Source of the DNA: JBBDWK01 sp040902885
GTDB taxonomy: Bacteria; Acidobacteriota; Terriglobia; Bryobacterales; Bryobacteraceae
Direction of reading: 5' to 3'
Length of the DNA stretch: 57,787 bases
Assembly: GCA_040902885.1 (NCBI GenBank)
Contig: JBBDWK010000113.1
Coordinates: 1-57,787, forward strand
Shown here: in pieces, positions 9,473-18,684 of the stretch
Layout of the letters: the number at the start of each line of letters is the position of its first letter
Numbering within the stretch: the stretch's first letter is position 1
Made by a program: the position numbers and the translations under genes
The notes under the pieces: generated by a model
Databases searched by the model: none
What the model was told of the DNA's origin: nothing
The model's input: the letters and a program-made list of their open reading frames with translations, nothing else

Positions 9473-10729
9473 TTACGGCTTCACGTTATCCCGAAGCGCG
9501 CGGGCGACAGCTTCCGCCACCAGCTCGACGCCCTCCGGATTCCAGTGATGGTCCTCGCGGTAGTAGTACAGCTTGCCCTGCGCCAGGTCTTCCGCGGCCG
9601 TCTTCCGCATCTCCGCGAGCGCGTTGATTACCTCCATCCCGCGGCCGCGCAGCACACGCTCCATCCGGTGCAGATACGTCTCGCCGCCCGCGGGTTTCCC
9701 CACAAGCCACGGCGCGTACAGAGTAATCCCCTCCGGAAGGAGCAGGAACCATACCTCGATGCCGCATCGCTTCATCTCGCCGTGAAACCACGTCAGGTAC
9801 TCGACGTTTTCGAGGACAGCGGCATCGCCGGGAGGATTTAGCGCTCGGGTTCCGAAACGGCGTTCCACCAGAAAGCGGCGGCCGTCGGGGAGCCGGTACA
9901 CATCCACGGCGTCGCCCCGCCAGTTCGGCAGCAGGCGGCCGTCGGACATCGCCTTGTCGGCGCGGACCGCGAGGATCTCCAGCGGAGAGATTAGATTCCA
10001 TCCTTCCAGGCGCCGCATCCAGGAAAGCGCGTCCTCATAGCGGCGCTCGCCGAGAGCGAACGTGCCCGCCGCCCGCAGCAACCGCTGCCGGTAGCGATCG
10101 GCGCGTCCCAGGTGCCCCATCGGATCGAGATGATGATCGGTGATCTCCAGGTGAATGTAGAGGATGGTCCGGGGACTGTGCGCCAGTTTCTCCAGCAGCC
10201 AGCCGGTTTCCGCGAGACCTTCGGGATCCGTATAGTTCCGGCCACCGTTATATACGCTTATGCCCAGCTTGCGGGTCAGCGCCGCAGCCAACGTCTCGTC
10301 GTCGGAGAGAGCGGCGCCGAAAGTGAACGAATCGCCGTCCACCAGCAGGACGCGCGGCGGCCGGCCTGAAATTCCCGGCGTCGCGCGGAAGCCCAGCGCG
10401 TCCGTCGTAAAGCGCAGGGGAGGCCGCGTCTCGGTGGGCTCAAGATTGGCCATCACCGGCAGTTCGCCCACCCAATCGTCCGTGGGTATCTGGAGATTCG
10501 GACCGAAGGGCGAATACCGGCCCGGCAGGCGCATGGCGGTCTGGTAGTTCCGCAGCCGCAGCCAGTCGAGCGGAAGGAAACGGAGCGTCAGATCCAGGAG
10601 AAACCAAGCCATGAGCGCCAGCGGGATCAGACTTCCCACGCCCAGCCGGCCCGGCCTGTTGTCCGTTTCCGGCGGCCGCCCAAGCTCAAGAGGCGCACTT
10701 TCCGGTTGTTTGGCAGGTATCGCCGGCAT
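9473..10729 (-). CDS. Membrane-anchored SGNH hydrolase-like acylation partner
   Basis: A 418-aa protein with one N-terminal membrane anchor (LIPLALMAWFLLDLTLRFL, about residues 35-53) and a large periplasmic SGNH domain. The nucleophile block is VDGDSFTFG and the Asp-His block is REDHHWNPEG, as in AlgJ/AlgX-type proteins that accept the acyl group from an MBOAT partner. It is the first gene of the minus-strand run that continues into the MBOAT gene. It is transcribed divergently from hemB across about 180 bp of comparatively AT-rich DNA (10730-10912) that must hold both promoters. Confidence 0.85.
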   Translation of the reverse strand: MPAIPAKQPESAPLELGRPPETDNRPGRLGVGSLIPLALMAWFLLDLTLRFLPLDWLRLRNYQTAMRLPGRYSPFGPNLQIPTDDWVGELPVMANLEPTETRPPLRFTTDALGFRATPGISGRPPRVLLVDGDSFTFGAALSDDETLAAALTRKLGISVYNGGRNYTDPEGLAETGWLLEKLAHSPRTILYIHLEITDHHLDPMGHLGRADRYRQRLLRAAGTFALGERRYEDALSWMRRLEGWNLISPLEILAVRADKAMSDGRLLPNWRGDAVDVYRLPDGRRFLVERRFGTRALNPPGDAAVLENVEYLTWFHGEMKRCGIEVWFLLLPEGITLYAPWLVGKPAGGETYLHRMERVLRGRGMEVINALAEMRKTAAEDLAQGKLYYYREDHHWNPEGVELVAEAVARALRDNVKP

Positions 10730-10912
10730 AGGAATGGATTCGCACTGTTACTAAGTGTTATCGACTTATAAGTTACAGCTATCTCTTATTTAAAGCTGTT
10801 AATTACTCTTTCCCGAATGTACAGTCCCTCTGAACATACGTCAAGACGCTCCGCGCGGGGAGTGAACTTGGCATTACACTGGGCGGAGACGCGGGCGTTA
10901 CAATCGGTACAG

Positions 10913-11887
10913 ATGCCATTTCCCGTTCACAGGCCGCGCCGTCTCCGCGCCACCGAATCCTTGCGCAACCTGGTGCGTGAGACCCGCTTTTCGCCCGGAC
11001 AATTGATCCTGCCCCTGTTCGCCTGTCCCGGCGAAGGCGTGCGCCGCGAGATCGGCGCCATGCCTGGCAATTTTCAGATGTCGGTGGACCAAATCGCGAA
11101 GGAGTGCGCCGAATCTGCATCGCTCGGCATAGGCGGCGTCCTGCTGTTCGGACTGCCCGAATCGAAGGACGAGCGGGCCTCCGGCGCTTATGACGACGAC
11201 GGGATCGTACAGCGCGCGGTGCGCGCCATCAAGCGCGAAGTGCCGCAACTGCTGGTCGTCACTGACGTTTGTAACTGCGAGTACACGAGTCACGGCCACT
11301 GCGGAAAGATCGTGGATGGCGACGTCGATAACGACTCCACGCTGGAATGGCTGGCCGCCACGTCCGTCTCTCACGCCCGGGCCGGGGCGGACGTCGTCGC
11401 CCCGTCCGACATGATGGACGGGCGAGTGGGCGCCATCCGCCGCGCGCTCGATGCGGCGGGCTTCCTCCGCACGCCCATCCTCTCCTACGCGGCAAAGTTC
11501 GCATCGGTGTTCTACGGGCCTTTTCGGGAAGCGGCCGAGTCGGCGCCGCAGTTCGGCGACCGGCGCAGCTACCAGATGGACCCGGCCAACGGCCGCGAAG
11601 CCATGCGCGAGATTGCGCTCGATCTCGAAGAGGGCGCCGACATGATTATGGTGAAGCCCGCGCTCGCCTACCTCGACCTGATCGCCGAGGCGCGCCGCCG
11701 CTTCGATGCGCCTATTGCCGCCTATCAGGTGAGCGGCGAATATTCCATGATCGTCGCCGCGGCCCGTAACGGATGGATCGATCACGACCGCGCCATGATG
11801 GAGACCCTGACCTCCATCCGTCGCGCGGGCGCGGACTTCATCCTCACCTACTTTGCCAAGCCCGCCGCCCGCCTGCTGAACCGATAG
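10913..11887 (+). CDS. hemB: Delta-aminolevulinic acid dehydratase (porphobilinogen synthase)
   Basis: Condenses two 5-aminolevulinate molecules to porphobilinogen, the second step of the common tetrapyrrole pathway; cytoplasmic. At 325 aa from the ATG at 10913 (MPFPVHRPRRLR) it has standard length; an in-frame upstream start would add about 30 residues not typical of the family. The zinc-binding cysteines are Cys120, Cys122 and Cys130 in TDVCNCEYTSHGHCG. The two Schiff-base lysines are Lys195 (AAKFASVFYGPF) and Lys248 (MVKPALAYLD). YQVSGEYSMI is also conserved. This is a cysteine-type, zinc-dependent enzyme. No other haem genes are nearby. Confidence 0.97.
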   Translation: MPFPVHRPRRLRATESLRNLVRETRFSPGQLILPLFACPGEGVRREIGAMPGNFQMSVDQIAKECAESASLGIGGVLLFGLPESKDERASGAYDDDGIVQRAVRAIKREVPQLLVVTDVCNCEYTSHGHCGKIVDGDVDNDSTLEWLAATSVSHARAGADVVAPSDMMDGRVGAIRRALDAAGFLRTPILSYAAKFASVFYGPFREAAESAPQFGDRRSYQMDPANGREAMREIALDLEEGADMIMVKPALAYLDLIAEARRRFDAPIAAYQVSGEYSMIVAAARNGWIDHDRAMMETLTSIRRAGADFILTYFAKPAARLLNR

Positions 11888-11995
11888 CGGCCGGCCGTAG
11901 CCTGCCTATTACTTTGTTCCCATTGCAAACAAAGCACTTTTGTGATGAAGTGTTAACGACGTATTAACACACAGGTGGAAATCGTCGAGACGCGC

Positions 11996-14362
11996 ATGCT
12001 GAAAAGAATCCTCCCCGCCGTTCTGCTCGTCTTGGTCGCGCTCGTTTCGTGCAGCCGAGACCCCAACGTCATTAAGCAGAAGTACGTCGAAAAGGGCAAC
12101 AAGTACTTCGAAAGGGGCAAGTTCAAAGAAGCGGCGCTGATGTATCGCAACGCGCTGCAGAAGGACGCGAAATATGGCGAAGGCTACTATCGGCTGGCGC
12201 TGACTGAATTGCGCCTGGCGCAGTTCACCGGGGCCGTGCGCGATCTTCGCCGGGCCATCGAGCTGCTGCCCGAAGGCGCGAACGAGGTCGATGCCAAGGT
12301 TAAGCTGGCGGAGGTATACCTCGCCTATTTCCTGGCGAATGCTTCCGGCACGGTTTCCCTGGCGCGGGAGCGCGCCGAGGTCGAGAAGACCGTTCAGGAG
12401 ATGCTCAAGAAGGATCCCCAGTCTTACGACGGGAACCGCCTCATGGGCGAACTGCATCTGGTCACGTTCCGCGGATTCGCCGTCCAGAACGACGCCGCGC
12501 GCGCCAGGAAGGCGTTGCAGGACGCCATCCAGTCCTTCCGTGCCGCCTATGCCGCGAAGAGCGATCAGCCCGCGTTAATCGTGGCCCTCGCCCGCAGCCT
12601 GGCGATCAACGGGCAGTATGACGAAGCCGAGAAGCTGTACAAAGCGCTCATCGCGAAGGACAAAGCGTCGGCCGCAGGCTACTCCGACCTGTACGCGCTG
12701 TATTTGCGGCAGAACAAGCTGGATCTGGCCGAAGAGATTCTGAAGCGCTGTATCGCGGACAATCCCAAGCTGCTCGATTTCCACGTGCTGCTGGGGGCTC
12801 ACTATTTCCGCCAGGGCAAGCGGGAGGAGATGGGCAGGGTGCTCGCAGCCATGAAGGCGGGCAACAAAGACCTACCCGAGGTCTACGAGAAGGCCGGCGA
12901 TTTCTATTTCCGGACGGGCGACGCCTCCGAAGCCGTCAGGCAGTACCAGGAGGGCATGGCAGCCAACGCGGACCGCAAATCCCGCTACAGGAAGCGTACT
13001 ATTGAGGTGCTCGCGGCGCAGGGCAGGATGGCCGAAGCCGCCAAAATTAACGAAGAAATTCTGAAAGACGACCCCGAGGATACCGACGCTCTGGGGCTGC
13101 GCGCATCGCTCATGCTTGAGAAGGGCGACGTGCAGCAGGCCCTCCCGGAGTTGAGCCGCGTGGTCTCGGAAGCGCCCGATAACGTTCTGGCACGCTACAA
13201 CCTGGGCCGCGCGCACATGATGCGGCAGGATTTCGAACTGGCCCGCAAGCAGTTTTCCGAGTGCATTCGCATCCGGCCGAACTACGTGCCGGCACGCCTC
13301 GGCCTGGCGCAGTTGCAGATGTCGCGGGGCGAGTTCGAGCCTGCCATCCAGACCGCCGAGGAAGCGCTGAAATTCGACAGAAATAACGGCACGGCCCAGT
13401 TGATCCTGGCCGCGGCCAGCATGCGCATGGGGCGCTTCGCCGAATCCCAGAAGCTTCTCGAAAGCATGCTCAAGAGCAACCCCAATTCGCAGGATGCGAC
13501 GTACCAGTTGGGGCTGCTGCACCTGACCCAGAACAAATTTGAGCCGGCCGAAGAGGCTTTCCGCAAATCCTTCGAGGCCAATCCCGCCAATCCCCGCGGT
13601 TTGCTCGGCGTAGCCGAAACCTATGCCATGCGGAAACAGTACGACAGAGCGTTGCAGATCGTCCAGACTGAGACAGCCAGAAATCCCAGCCGGCTGGATC
13701 TCCGGTTGGGCCTCGCGAACTTGGCCGTTCGCGGGGTCCGGTACGACGTTGCGGTCAACGAGTACAACGCGATCCTGTCCACCGTGAAGGACCCCAGGGC
13801 GCAAGGACAGATCTACCTCCGGCTAGGAGAGACCTACCGCCGCTCGGGCGATACGGACGCCGGTATCGCCGCACTCGAGAAGGCCAAAGCCCTCCTTCCT
13901 GGCAACGCCGCCGTCTTTCTCAATCTGGCGATGATGCTCGATACCGCCGGACGCCGCGATGAAGCGCGCCAGAGCTATGAACAGGCATTGCGTCTGGATT
14001 CCGACAATCCCATCGCCCTGAACAACCTGGCCTTCCTGATGGCCGAAAGCGGTGACGACCTCGACCGGGCGCTCACCATGGCCAAGCGGGCCCAGCAGAA
14101 ATTGCCCACGGTCAACGAGATCGCCGATACCTTGGGCTGGATCTATCTGAAGAAGAATTTGTCTGATAGCGCCCTCGAAGTCTTTCAGGATCTGGTCGAA
14201 AAGCAGCCCGACCGCTCTACGTTCCGCTATCATCTCGGCATGGCGCACCTGCAGAAGGGCGACAAAGTCAGGGCCCAGAAAGAGCTTCAGGCCGCGTTGC
14301 GCGCCAATCCGCCCAAAGAAGAAGAAGGCAAGATCAAGGAATTGATTGCCAAAATCGGCTGA
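11996..14362 (+). CDS. Large TPR-repeat lipoprotein
   Basis: A 788-aa exported protein made almost wholly of tetratricopeptide repeats. The ATG at 11996 gives a lipoprotein signal, MLKRILPAVLLVLVALVSC, with lipobox LVSC; an upstream GTG would add seven residues that weaken it. More than fifteen helical pairs follow, such as YFERGKFKEAALMYRNALQ, LARYNLGRAHMMRQDFELA and PIALNNLAFLMAESGDD. The layout resembles TPR lipoproteins linked to exopolysaccharide/PEP-CTERM export, but no exosortase or EPS gene is present, so I assign no pathway. The stop is 3 nt before the ankyrin gene's first ATG. Confidence 0.85.
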   Translation: MLKRILPAVLLVLVALVSCSRDPNVIKQKYVEKGNKYFERGKFKEAALMYRNALQKDAKYGEGYYRLALTELRLAQFTGAVRDLRRAIELLPEGANEVDAKVKLAEVYLAYFLANASGTVSLARERAEVEKTVQEMLKKDPQSYDGNRLMGELHLVTFRGFAVQNDAARARKALQDAIQSFRAAYAAKSDQPALIVALARSLAINGQYDEAEKLYKALIAKDKASAAGYSDLYALYLRQNKLDLAEEILKRCIADNPKLLDFHVLLGAHYFRQGKREEMGRVLAAMKAGNKDLPEVYEKAGDFYFRTGDASEAVRQYQEGMAANADRKSRYRKRTIEVLAAQGRMAEAAKINEEILKDDPEDTDALGLRASLMLEKGDVQQALPELSRVVSEAPDNVLARYNLGRAHMMRQDFELARKQFSECIRIRPNYVPARLGLAQLQMSRGEFEPAIQTAEEALKFDRNNGTAQLILAAASMRMGRFAESQKLLESMLKSNPNSQDATYQLGLLHLTQNKFEPAEEAFRKSFEANPANPRGLLGVAETYAMRKQYDRALQIVQTETARNPSRLDLRLGLANLAVRGVRYDVAVNEYNAILSTVKDPRAQGQIYLRLGETYRRSGDTDAGIAALEKAKALLPGNAAVFLNLAMMLDTAGRRDEARQSYEQALRLDSDNPIALNNLAFLMAESGDDLDRALTMAKRAQQKLPTVNEIADTLGWIYLKKNLSDSALEVFQDLVEKQPDRSTFRYHLGMAHLQKGDKVRAQKELQAALRANPPKEEEGKIKELIAKIG

Positions 14363-14365
14363 GAA

Positions 14366-15544
14366 ATGAACCGCCGAGACGCCGAGGCGCCGGGAAGACA
14401 CGTAAAAGGTTTTCTCCGCGCCTCGGCATCTCGGCGGTTGATTGTGTTTTTTCTTCTCCCTGCCTTTGGGTCTACACCGCTGCACGATGCCGCCTGGAAC
14501 GGGGAGTTGGCGGCGGTCGAAGCTCTGCTCTCCCAGGGCGCGGATGTTAACGCCGCCCACGCCGAGGCCGGCTCGACCCCGCTGCATTACGCCGTAATCA
14601 AGAATCACCTGGCCGTCGCGCGCCTGCTGCTGGATCGCGGCGCGGAGGTCAAGGCCGCTTCGCGCTCCGGCGCTACGGCACTGCACATGGCCTCCGCGCG
14701 CGGCTATCGCGAGTTGTGCGATCTCCTGATCGCGCGTGGCGCCGAGGTTGGCGCGCGCGACAAGACCGGTTCCACGGCTCTTCACGAAGCCGCATGGCGT
14801 GGGCAGACGGAGATTGTGCGGCTGCTGGTCCAGCAGGGCGGGGACGTAAACGGCCGTGAATCGGAGAGCGGCATGACGCCGCTGTTTGCGGCCGCGATGA
14901 AAGGCCACGTGGAAGCCGCCGAGCTGCTGCTCGCGAGCGGCGCCGATTCCGGCCTCAAGAACAAGCAGGGCGAGACCGCGCTGGAGAGCGCCGCCCGTTT
15001 GCGGCACGCCGGCGTGGTCGATCTTTTGCTGCGAAAGGCGCCGGACCGCGACCCCGCGCGGATGGTCCGGCTTCTTGCGCAGGCCGTGCTGAGGGGGCAC
15101 GTGGATGTGGTCTCCGTTCTCATCTCCAATGGCGCGGACGTAAACGAACGGAGTCCGGCAGGCTCCACACCGCTGCACGACGCCGCATTGAAGGGCCACG
15201 CCAAAATCCTCGAGATGCTGTTGGCGGCGGGCGCCCGCGTGAATGCGCGCAACGTCTCCGGGGCAACGGCACTGCACGACGCGGCCCTCAGCGGCCATTG
15301 CGAAGCGGCCCGCATTCTGCTCGCGAGCGGCGCCGACCCCAACTTGCGCGATACCGAAGGCGGCGCGACGCCGTTGTATCACGCAGCGGCGTGGGGACGG
15401 AAACCCGTGGTGGAGCTGCTCCTCGCGAGTGGCGCCGGCGTGAACCTCCGCAGCCGCGCCGGCCGCACCCCTCTCGATGCCGCGCTCGCTAACGGACACT
15501 CCGAGGTGGCCGAGCTCCTGCGGTCCCGCGGTGGCGCCGAATAG
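14366..15544 (+). CDS. Exported ankyrin-repeat protein, start inside a repeat
   Basis: A protein of up to 392 aa consisting of about eleven ankyrin repeats (recurring TPLHDAA, HLAVARLLLDRGAEV, GHVEAAELLLASGAD), a protein-protein interaction scaffold. The first 24 residues from the ATG at 14366 are encoded by an inverted repeat and look unlike protein. The TTG at 14438 or GTG at 14444 gives a short hydrophobic leader (LIVFFLLPAFG) directly before the first repeat and may be the real start. If so, the protein is exported with the TPR lipoprotein upstream. No catalytic domain is visible. Confidence 0.8.
   Translation: MNRRDAEAPGRHVKGFLRASASRRLIVFFLLPAFGSTPLHDAAWNGELAAVEALLSQGADVNAAHAEAGSTPLHYAVIKNHLAVARLLLDRGAEVKAASRSGATALHMASARGYRELCDLLIARGAEVGARDKTGSTALHEAAWRGQTEIVRLLVQQGGDVNGRESESGMTPLFAAAMKGHVEAAELLLASGADSGLKNKQGETALESAARLRHAGVVDLLLRKAPDRDPARMVRLLAQAVLRGHVDVVSVLISNGADVNERSPAGSTPLHDAALKGHAKILEMLLAAGARVNARNVSGATALHDAALSGHCEAARILLASGADPNLRDTEGGATPLYHAAAWGRKPVVELLLASGAGVNLRSRAGRTPLDAALANGHSEVAELLRSRGGAE
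14369..14439. repeat. Imperfect inverted repeat, 22-bp arms
   Basis: The left arm 14369-14390 (starting aaccgccgaga) and right arm 14418-14439 (ending tctcggcggtt) are reverse complements at 21 of 22 positions and flank a 27-nt spacer. A shortened copy of the right arm recurs at 35093-35112, lacking one 8-nt atctcggc unit. This looks like a REP-type dispersed element. Confidence 0.85.
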
Positions 15545-15564
15545 AACCCTGATATACTTCCGGT

Positions 15565-17133
15565 GTGCCGCCACGCCGAACGGGCACGGTTCTGGCCGAT
15601 GCCGCCGACGTGCTGAGCGACCAGCTTCGGGATCGTCTCACGGAATTCTCTCAGCGCCTCGCGCCTCATGCGGAGGACCTCGACCACCGCTTTCTCGCAC
15701 GGCTGCGGGACCGCTTCGACGAGAAACAGTCCAAAGCTCTTTGCGAGATCACGGTGGGCGCCGCCGCCGGCATTTTCTCCTCCGGCGGATCGCCGGGAGA
15801 GTTTTTCGAGCACGTGGAGTATAGCGGGCGGCGGCTGGCCAAGCTGAACGTGCCGCCCGCGGACGTGCTGCAGGCTCTCCACACGTACGACCTGCTCCTG
15901 GAGCCTCTGCTGCGCGACCTGCTACCCCAGGCCTACGACGAGCTCCGATGGGCCAGGGAGCAGTTGCAGTTCTGCGTCGTGCTCACGCTCAACAACGCGT
16001 TCTACCAGGTTCGCGAGGCCGAGACGCAGGCCTTCTACGAGCTGTTCCGCGCCGAATCCGAGGGCGGGAACCTGGGCGAGCTTCTGGAACGTCTGCTGGG
16101 CGCCCTGGTGAAAACCTTTCGCGCCGGGGGCGGCTTCCTTCTTTTGCTCGACCCGCTCAAGCGGACCCCCGTGGCGGCCGCTCCCGCCTGCCAGGGCCTC
16201 GACGAACTTCCCCGGACGCTGCTGACGCGACTTGCGCGCCCCTTATATTTGGAAGCGAACGGCGCGCCGGACGAAGCGATTCTGGACTCCAGGCTTTGGA
16301 GCGGCGGCTACCGCTCCTGGTGGTCCATCCCCTTCATGCAGCAGCGGCGTCTGGCGGGCGTTGTGCAACTCGGTTTCGCTACGTCGTATCAATGGCTCCC
16401 CCGGGAGCTGGATTTTCTGAAGGCGGCGGGGGAGCGCTGCCTGCTGGCTGCGGAGCGCACCCGGCTCATTGAAGACCTGGAGGCCCGAAGCGCCCAGGTT
16501 CGCGACCTCAGCGCGCGTATGCTTCAGGTGGAAGAGGAGGAGCGCAGCCGCATCAGCCGGGAGCTGCACGACGAGGCCGGCCAGTCCATGCTGTGCATCC
16601 GCCTGCAATTGGAGATGCTGGAGAAAACACTGCCCCCGGAGCTGGACGGTCTGCGAGCGCGCATCGGCGAAACCCGCGAGGTCGCCGAGCGCACTATATT
16701 GGAGATCCGGCGCATCATCGCCGACCTCAGGCCCGCCGTGCTGGACCAGCTTGGCTTAGCCGCGGCCCTCCGCCAACTGGTAAACCGCGTGGCGCGCGTC
16801 CTTCCCGCCAAAGTGCGGCTCTCCATCGATCCCGCCCTGGGAAGGCTCCCCCGCGACCTGGAGATTATCACCTACCGGCTGTTCCAGGAATGCCTTAACA
16901 ACGCCGCGAAACATGCGCGCGCGACCGAAATAAAGATTTCGCTGCGTTCCGCCGATGAAAGACTAATGCTGCGCATAGTTGACAACGGCGTTGGATTCCA
17001 GCCAAACGGACAAGCCGGAGGGTTTGGCCTTACGGGAATCCGGGAGCGCGTGGCTTTGCTGCGCGGCCAGCTCGATATCGAAAGCCGGCCCGGATCGGGC
17101 ACTAAGGTTTCGATCCAATTGCCGATAAGGTAA
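15565..17133 (+). CDS. Soluble sensor histidine kinase (GAF, HisKA_3)
   Basis: A 522-aa cytoplasmic kinase without membrane segments. The N-terminal 150 residues form an all-helical region resembling RsbR-type sensor heads (DLDHRFLARLRDRFDEKQS). A GAF-like domain (about 165-300) precedes the dimerisation helix with phospho-acceptor His335 in RISRELHDEAGQS. The ATPase domain has the N box (ECLNNAAKHA), the VDNGVGF box, the GFGLTGIRERV box and a GSGTKVSIQLP end. A GTG start at 15565 is used. The response-regulator gene begins 3 nt downstream. The signal is unknown. Confidence 0.93.
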   Translation: MPPRRTGTVLADAADVLSDQLRDRLTEFSQRLAPHAEDLDHRFLARLRDRFDEKQSKALCEITVGAAAGIFSSGGSPGEFFEHVEYSGRRLAKLNVPPADVLQALHTYDLLLEPLLRDLLPQAYDELRWAREQLQFCVVLTLNNAFYQVREAETQAFYELFRAESEGGNLGELLERLLGALVKTFRAGGGFLLLLDPLKRTPVAAAPACQGLDELPRTLLTRLARPLYLEANGAPDEAILDSRLWSGGYRSWWSIPFMQQRRLAGVVQLGFATSYQWLPRELDFLKAAGERCLLAAERTRLIEDLEARSAQVRDLSARMLQVEEEERSRISRELHDEAGQSMLCIRLQLEMLEKTLPPELDGLRARIGETREVAERTILEIRRIIADLRPAVLDQLGLAAALRQLVNRVARVLPAKVRLSIDPALGRLPRDLEIITYRLFQECLNNAAKHARATEIKISLRSADERLMLRIVDNGVGFQPNGQAGGFGLTGIRERVALLRGQLDIESRPGSGTKVSIQLPIR

Positions 17134-17136
17134 TTT

Positions 17137-17802
17137 ATGCCAAAAATTCGTATTCTGCTCACCGACGACCATGCCATGTTTCGCCAGGGCATTCGAACCC
17201 TGCTCTCCGCGGAGATGGACCTGGAAGTGGTGGGAGAAGCCTCCGACGGAGCCGAGGCAGTCGCCAAAGCGCAGGAAACCCGTCCGGATATCGTCCTGAT
17301 GGACATCGGCATGCGCGGAGTCCCCGCCTTTGAGGCCACCCGGCAAATTCGCCGGGACCGCCCCGAAGTCAAGGTCCTGTTTCTCACCATGTACGACGAT
17401 GAGGATTATCTGGTGGAATGCATGCAGGCCGGCGGCACCGGCTACGTCCTGAAAGACAGCCCGGCCGCGCAACTGCTCACCGCCATCCGCGATCTGCATC
17501 GCGGCGGCAGCTATCTGAGCGCCCGCATGCTGTCGCAACTGGTGGACGATTTCCGCACCCGCGTCTCCTCGCACCATCACCAGCCGCGCTCCTCCACTTT
17601 GACCCCGCGCGAGAAGGAAGTGCTCAAGTTTCTGGCCGAGGGCAACTCGGTGAAGGAAATCGCCTCCGCTCTCAGCCTCAGCGTGAAGACCGTGGAAGCC
17701 CACAAGTTCAACCTGATGCGCAAGCTGGACATTCACAACAAGGCGCAACTGGTGCAGTACGCGATTCAGAAGAAGATCATCAAGATTGCCATTGCGGTTT
17801 GA
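17137..17802 (+). CDS. NarL/FixJ-type response regulator
   Basis: A 221-aa response regulator paired with the preceding kinase. The receiver domain (1-122) has the acidic pair in LLTDDHAMF, phospho-acceptor Asp56 in VLMDIGMRG, the switch Thr in LFLTMYD and the Lys in YVLKDSP. The C-terminal LuxR-type helix-turn-helix reads LTPREKEVLKFLAEG, then SVKEIASALSLSVKTVEAHK. It is therefore a DNA-binding activator or repressor; its targets cannot be told from the window. It converges on the DUF1326-like gene. Confidence 0.95.
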   Translation: MPKIRILLTDDHAMFRQGIRTLLSAEMDLEVVGEASDGAEAVAKAQETRPDIVLMDIGMRGVPAFEATRQIRRDRPEVKVLFLTMYDDEDYLVECMQAGGTGYVLKDSPAAQLLTAIRDLHRGGSYLSARMLSQLVDDFRTRVSSHHHQPRSSTLTPREKEVLKFLAEGNSVKEIASALSLSVKTVEAHKFNLMRKLDIHNKAQLVQYAIQKKIIKIAIAV

Positions 17803-17815
17803 GCCCCCCAAACAG

Positions 17816-17852
17816 AAAAACCCAGCGGATTCTCTCGCGAGAACCCGCCGGG
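17816..17852 (-). terminator. Intrinsic terminator for the DUF1326-like gene
   Basis: The hairpin 17821-17852 pairs cccagcgg with ccgccggg and ttctc with gagaa around the loop tcgc, with two mismatches. Read on the minus strand it is followed at once by five U residues (the aaaaa at 17816-17820), the classic arrangement. In the plus direction it has no U-run, so it may only partly stop the response-regulator transcript. Confidence 0.75.
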
Positions 17853-17880
17853 CAAGGAGGAACGAACGGCAGGGGAAAAA

Positions 17881-18579
17881 CTAATCGGAGACGGGAACGG
17901 TCGGCCCCTCTTCAAAGTGGAAATTGCCGACAAACGCGCTGCGCTTGTCCGGGCTGCTCCAGGTCGTGCCGAGACCTTCGCCCTTATAATCGTGGGTCAC
18001 CGCGACCGCCGGCATCGCATGGCTCAACTTCACCAGCGGATCGTACCAGACCTCTTCGTTGCCGCAGACGTGATCGCCTTCCTTCATGGCGCGGGTCTGG
18101 ATCTTCGCCAGTTCCCCGGCCGTCAGCGTGGCCTTCATGCTGTGCAGATTGTCGTTTGCGAAGTTGAGATCCACCGGCCGGTAGACCACGCGAACGATAT
18201 CCTGCAACAGATCGCCGCTCATTCTCCGCGCGAAGCTCTTCAATGCAAGCCGCTGCTCCGGCGTGGCGCGCTCGTCCACGATGAGAACGGACTTAACGGG
18301 ATAAGCCGAGGCATGGACGTCGCCGAGCGTTGCGCTCGCCCGAACCACACCCACTACGGACAGGCCGGCAAGATCCACGCCCTGCCAGGCGCCCTTCCGG
18401 ACCTTCCAGCCGAGAACCGCAAGGTTCCCGGTCAGCCCAGCTTCGGCATTGCCGAAACAGGGACCCGTATAAACATCGGCGGTGCGGGCTTCCACGTAAT
18501 CTCCCGACACGTTAGTGGAAGGGATTCCGCCAGCCAGAGCCAAACTACTAACCGCAAAGAACGCGAGAACCTTCTTCAT
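17881..18579 (-). CDS. Exported DUF1326-like protein
   Basis: A 232-aa protein with a Sec signal peptide (MKKVLAFFAVSSLALAGG). The mature part resembles DUF1326: an opening GDYVEARTADVYTGPCFGNAE, a GVDLAGLSVVGVV strand, VKSVLIVDERATPEQRLAL, and the closing block around KIQTRAM. The biochemical role of DUF1326 is unknown. Only two cysteines are present (in GPCF and HVCG), fewer than in members with a CxC...CPC cluster. Its transcript ends at the terminator at 17816-17852. It sits between the two-component system and the molybdenum hydroxylase operon on the same strand as the latter, about 105 bp further on. Confidence 0.7.
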   Translation of the reverse strand: MKKVLAFFAVSSLALAGGIPSTNVSGDYVEARTADVYTGPCFGNAEAGLTGNLAVLGWKVRKGAWQGVDLAGLSVVGVVRASATLGDVHASAYPVKSVLIVDERATPEQRLALKSFARRMSGDLLQDIVRVVYRPVDLNFANDNLHSMKATLTAGELAKIQTRAMKEGDHVCGNEEVWYDPLVKLSHAMPAVAVTHDYKGEGLGTTWSSPDKRSAFVGNFHFEEGPTVPVSD

Positions 18580-18643
18580 TCCAGCACCTCCCTGAAATTA
18601 TACATGCTTAATAACGCTGAAGCCAAGCCCCGCTTAAACACGC

Positions 18644-18660
18644 CCCGCTTCGACCGCGGG
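18644..18660 (-). terminator. Weak hairpin after the molybdenum hydroxylase operon
   Basis: On the minus strand, cccgc and gcggg enclose a 7-nt loop about 25 nt after the small cysteine-rich ORF, followed by a short, T-containing stretch (gcgtgttta). The stem is short and the T-run poor, so it is only a candidate terminator. Confidence 0.3.
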
Positions 18661-18684
18661 TCCTGGCTCCGTCATCGGGTCTTT

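Noticed and set aside
10868..10905. ttacac / tacaat pair as hemB promoter
   Set aside because: The spacer is 19 nt and the -10 would lie so close to ATG 10913 that the message would have no leader; too weak to list.
13823..15574. 583-codon minus-strand frame opposite the ankyrin and TPR genes
   Set aside because: It appears repetitive only because it mirrors the ankyrin repeats.
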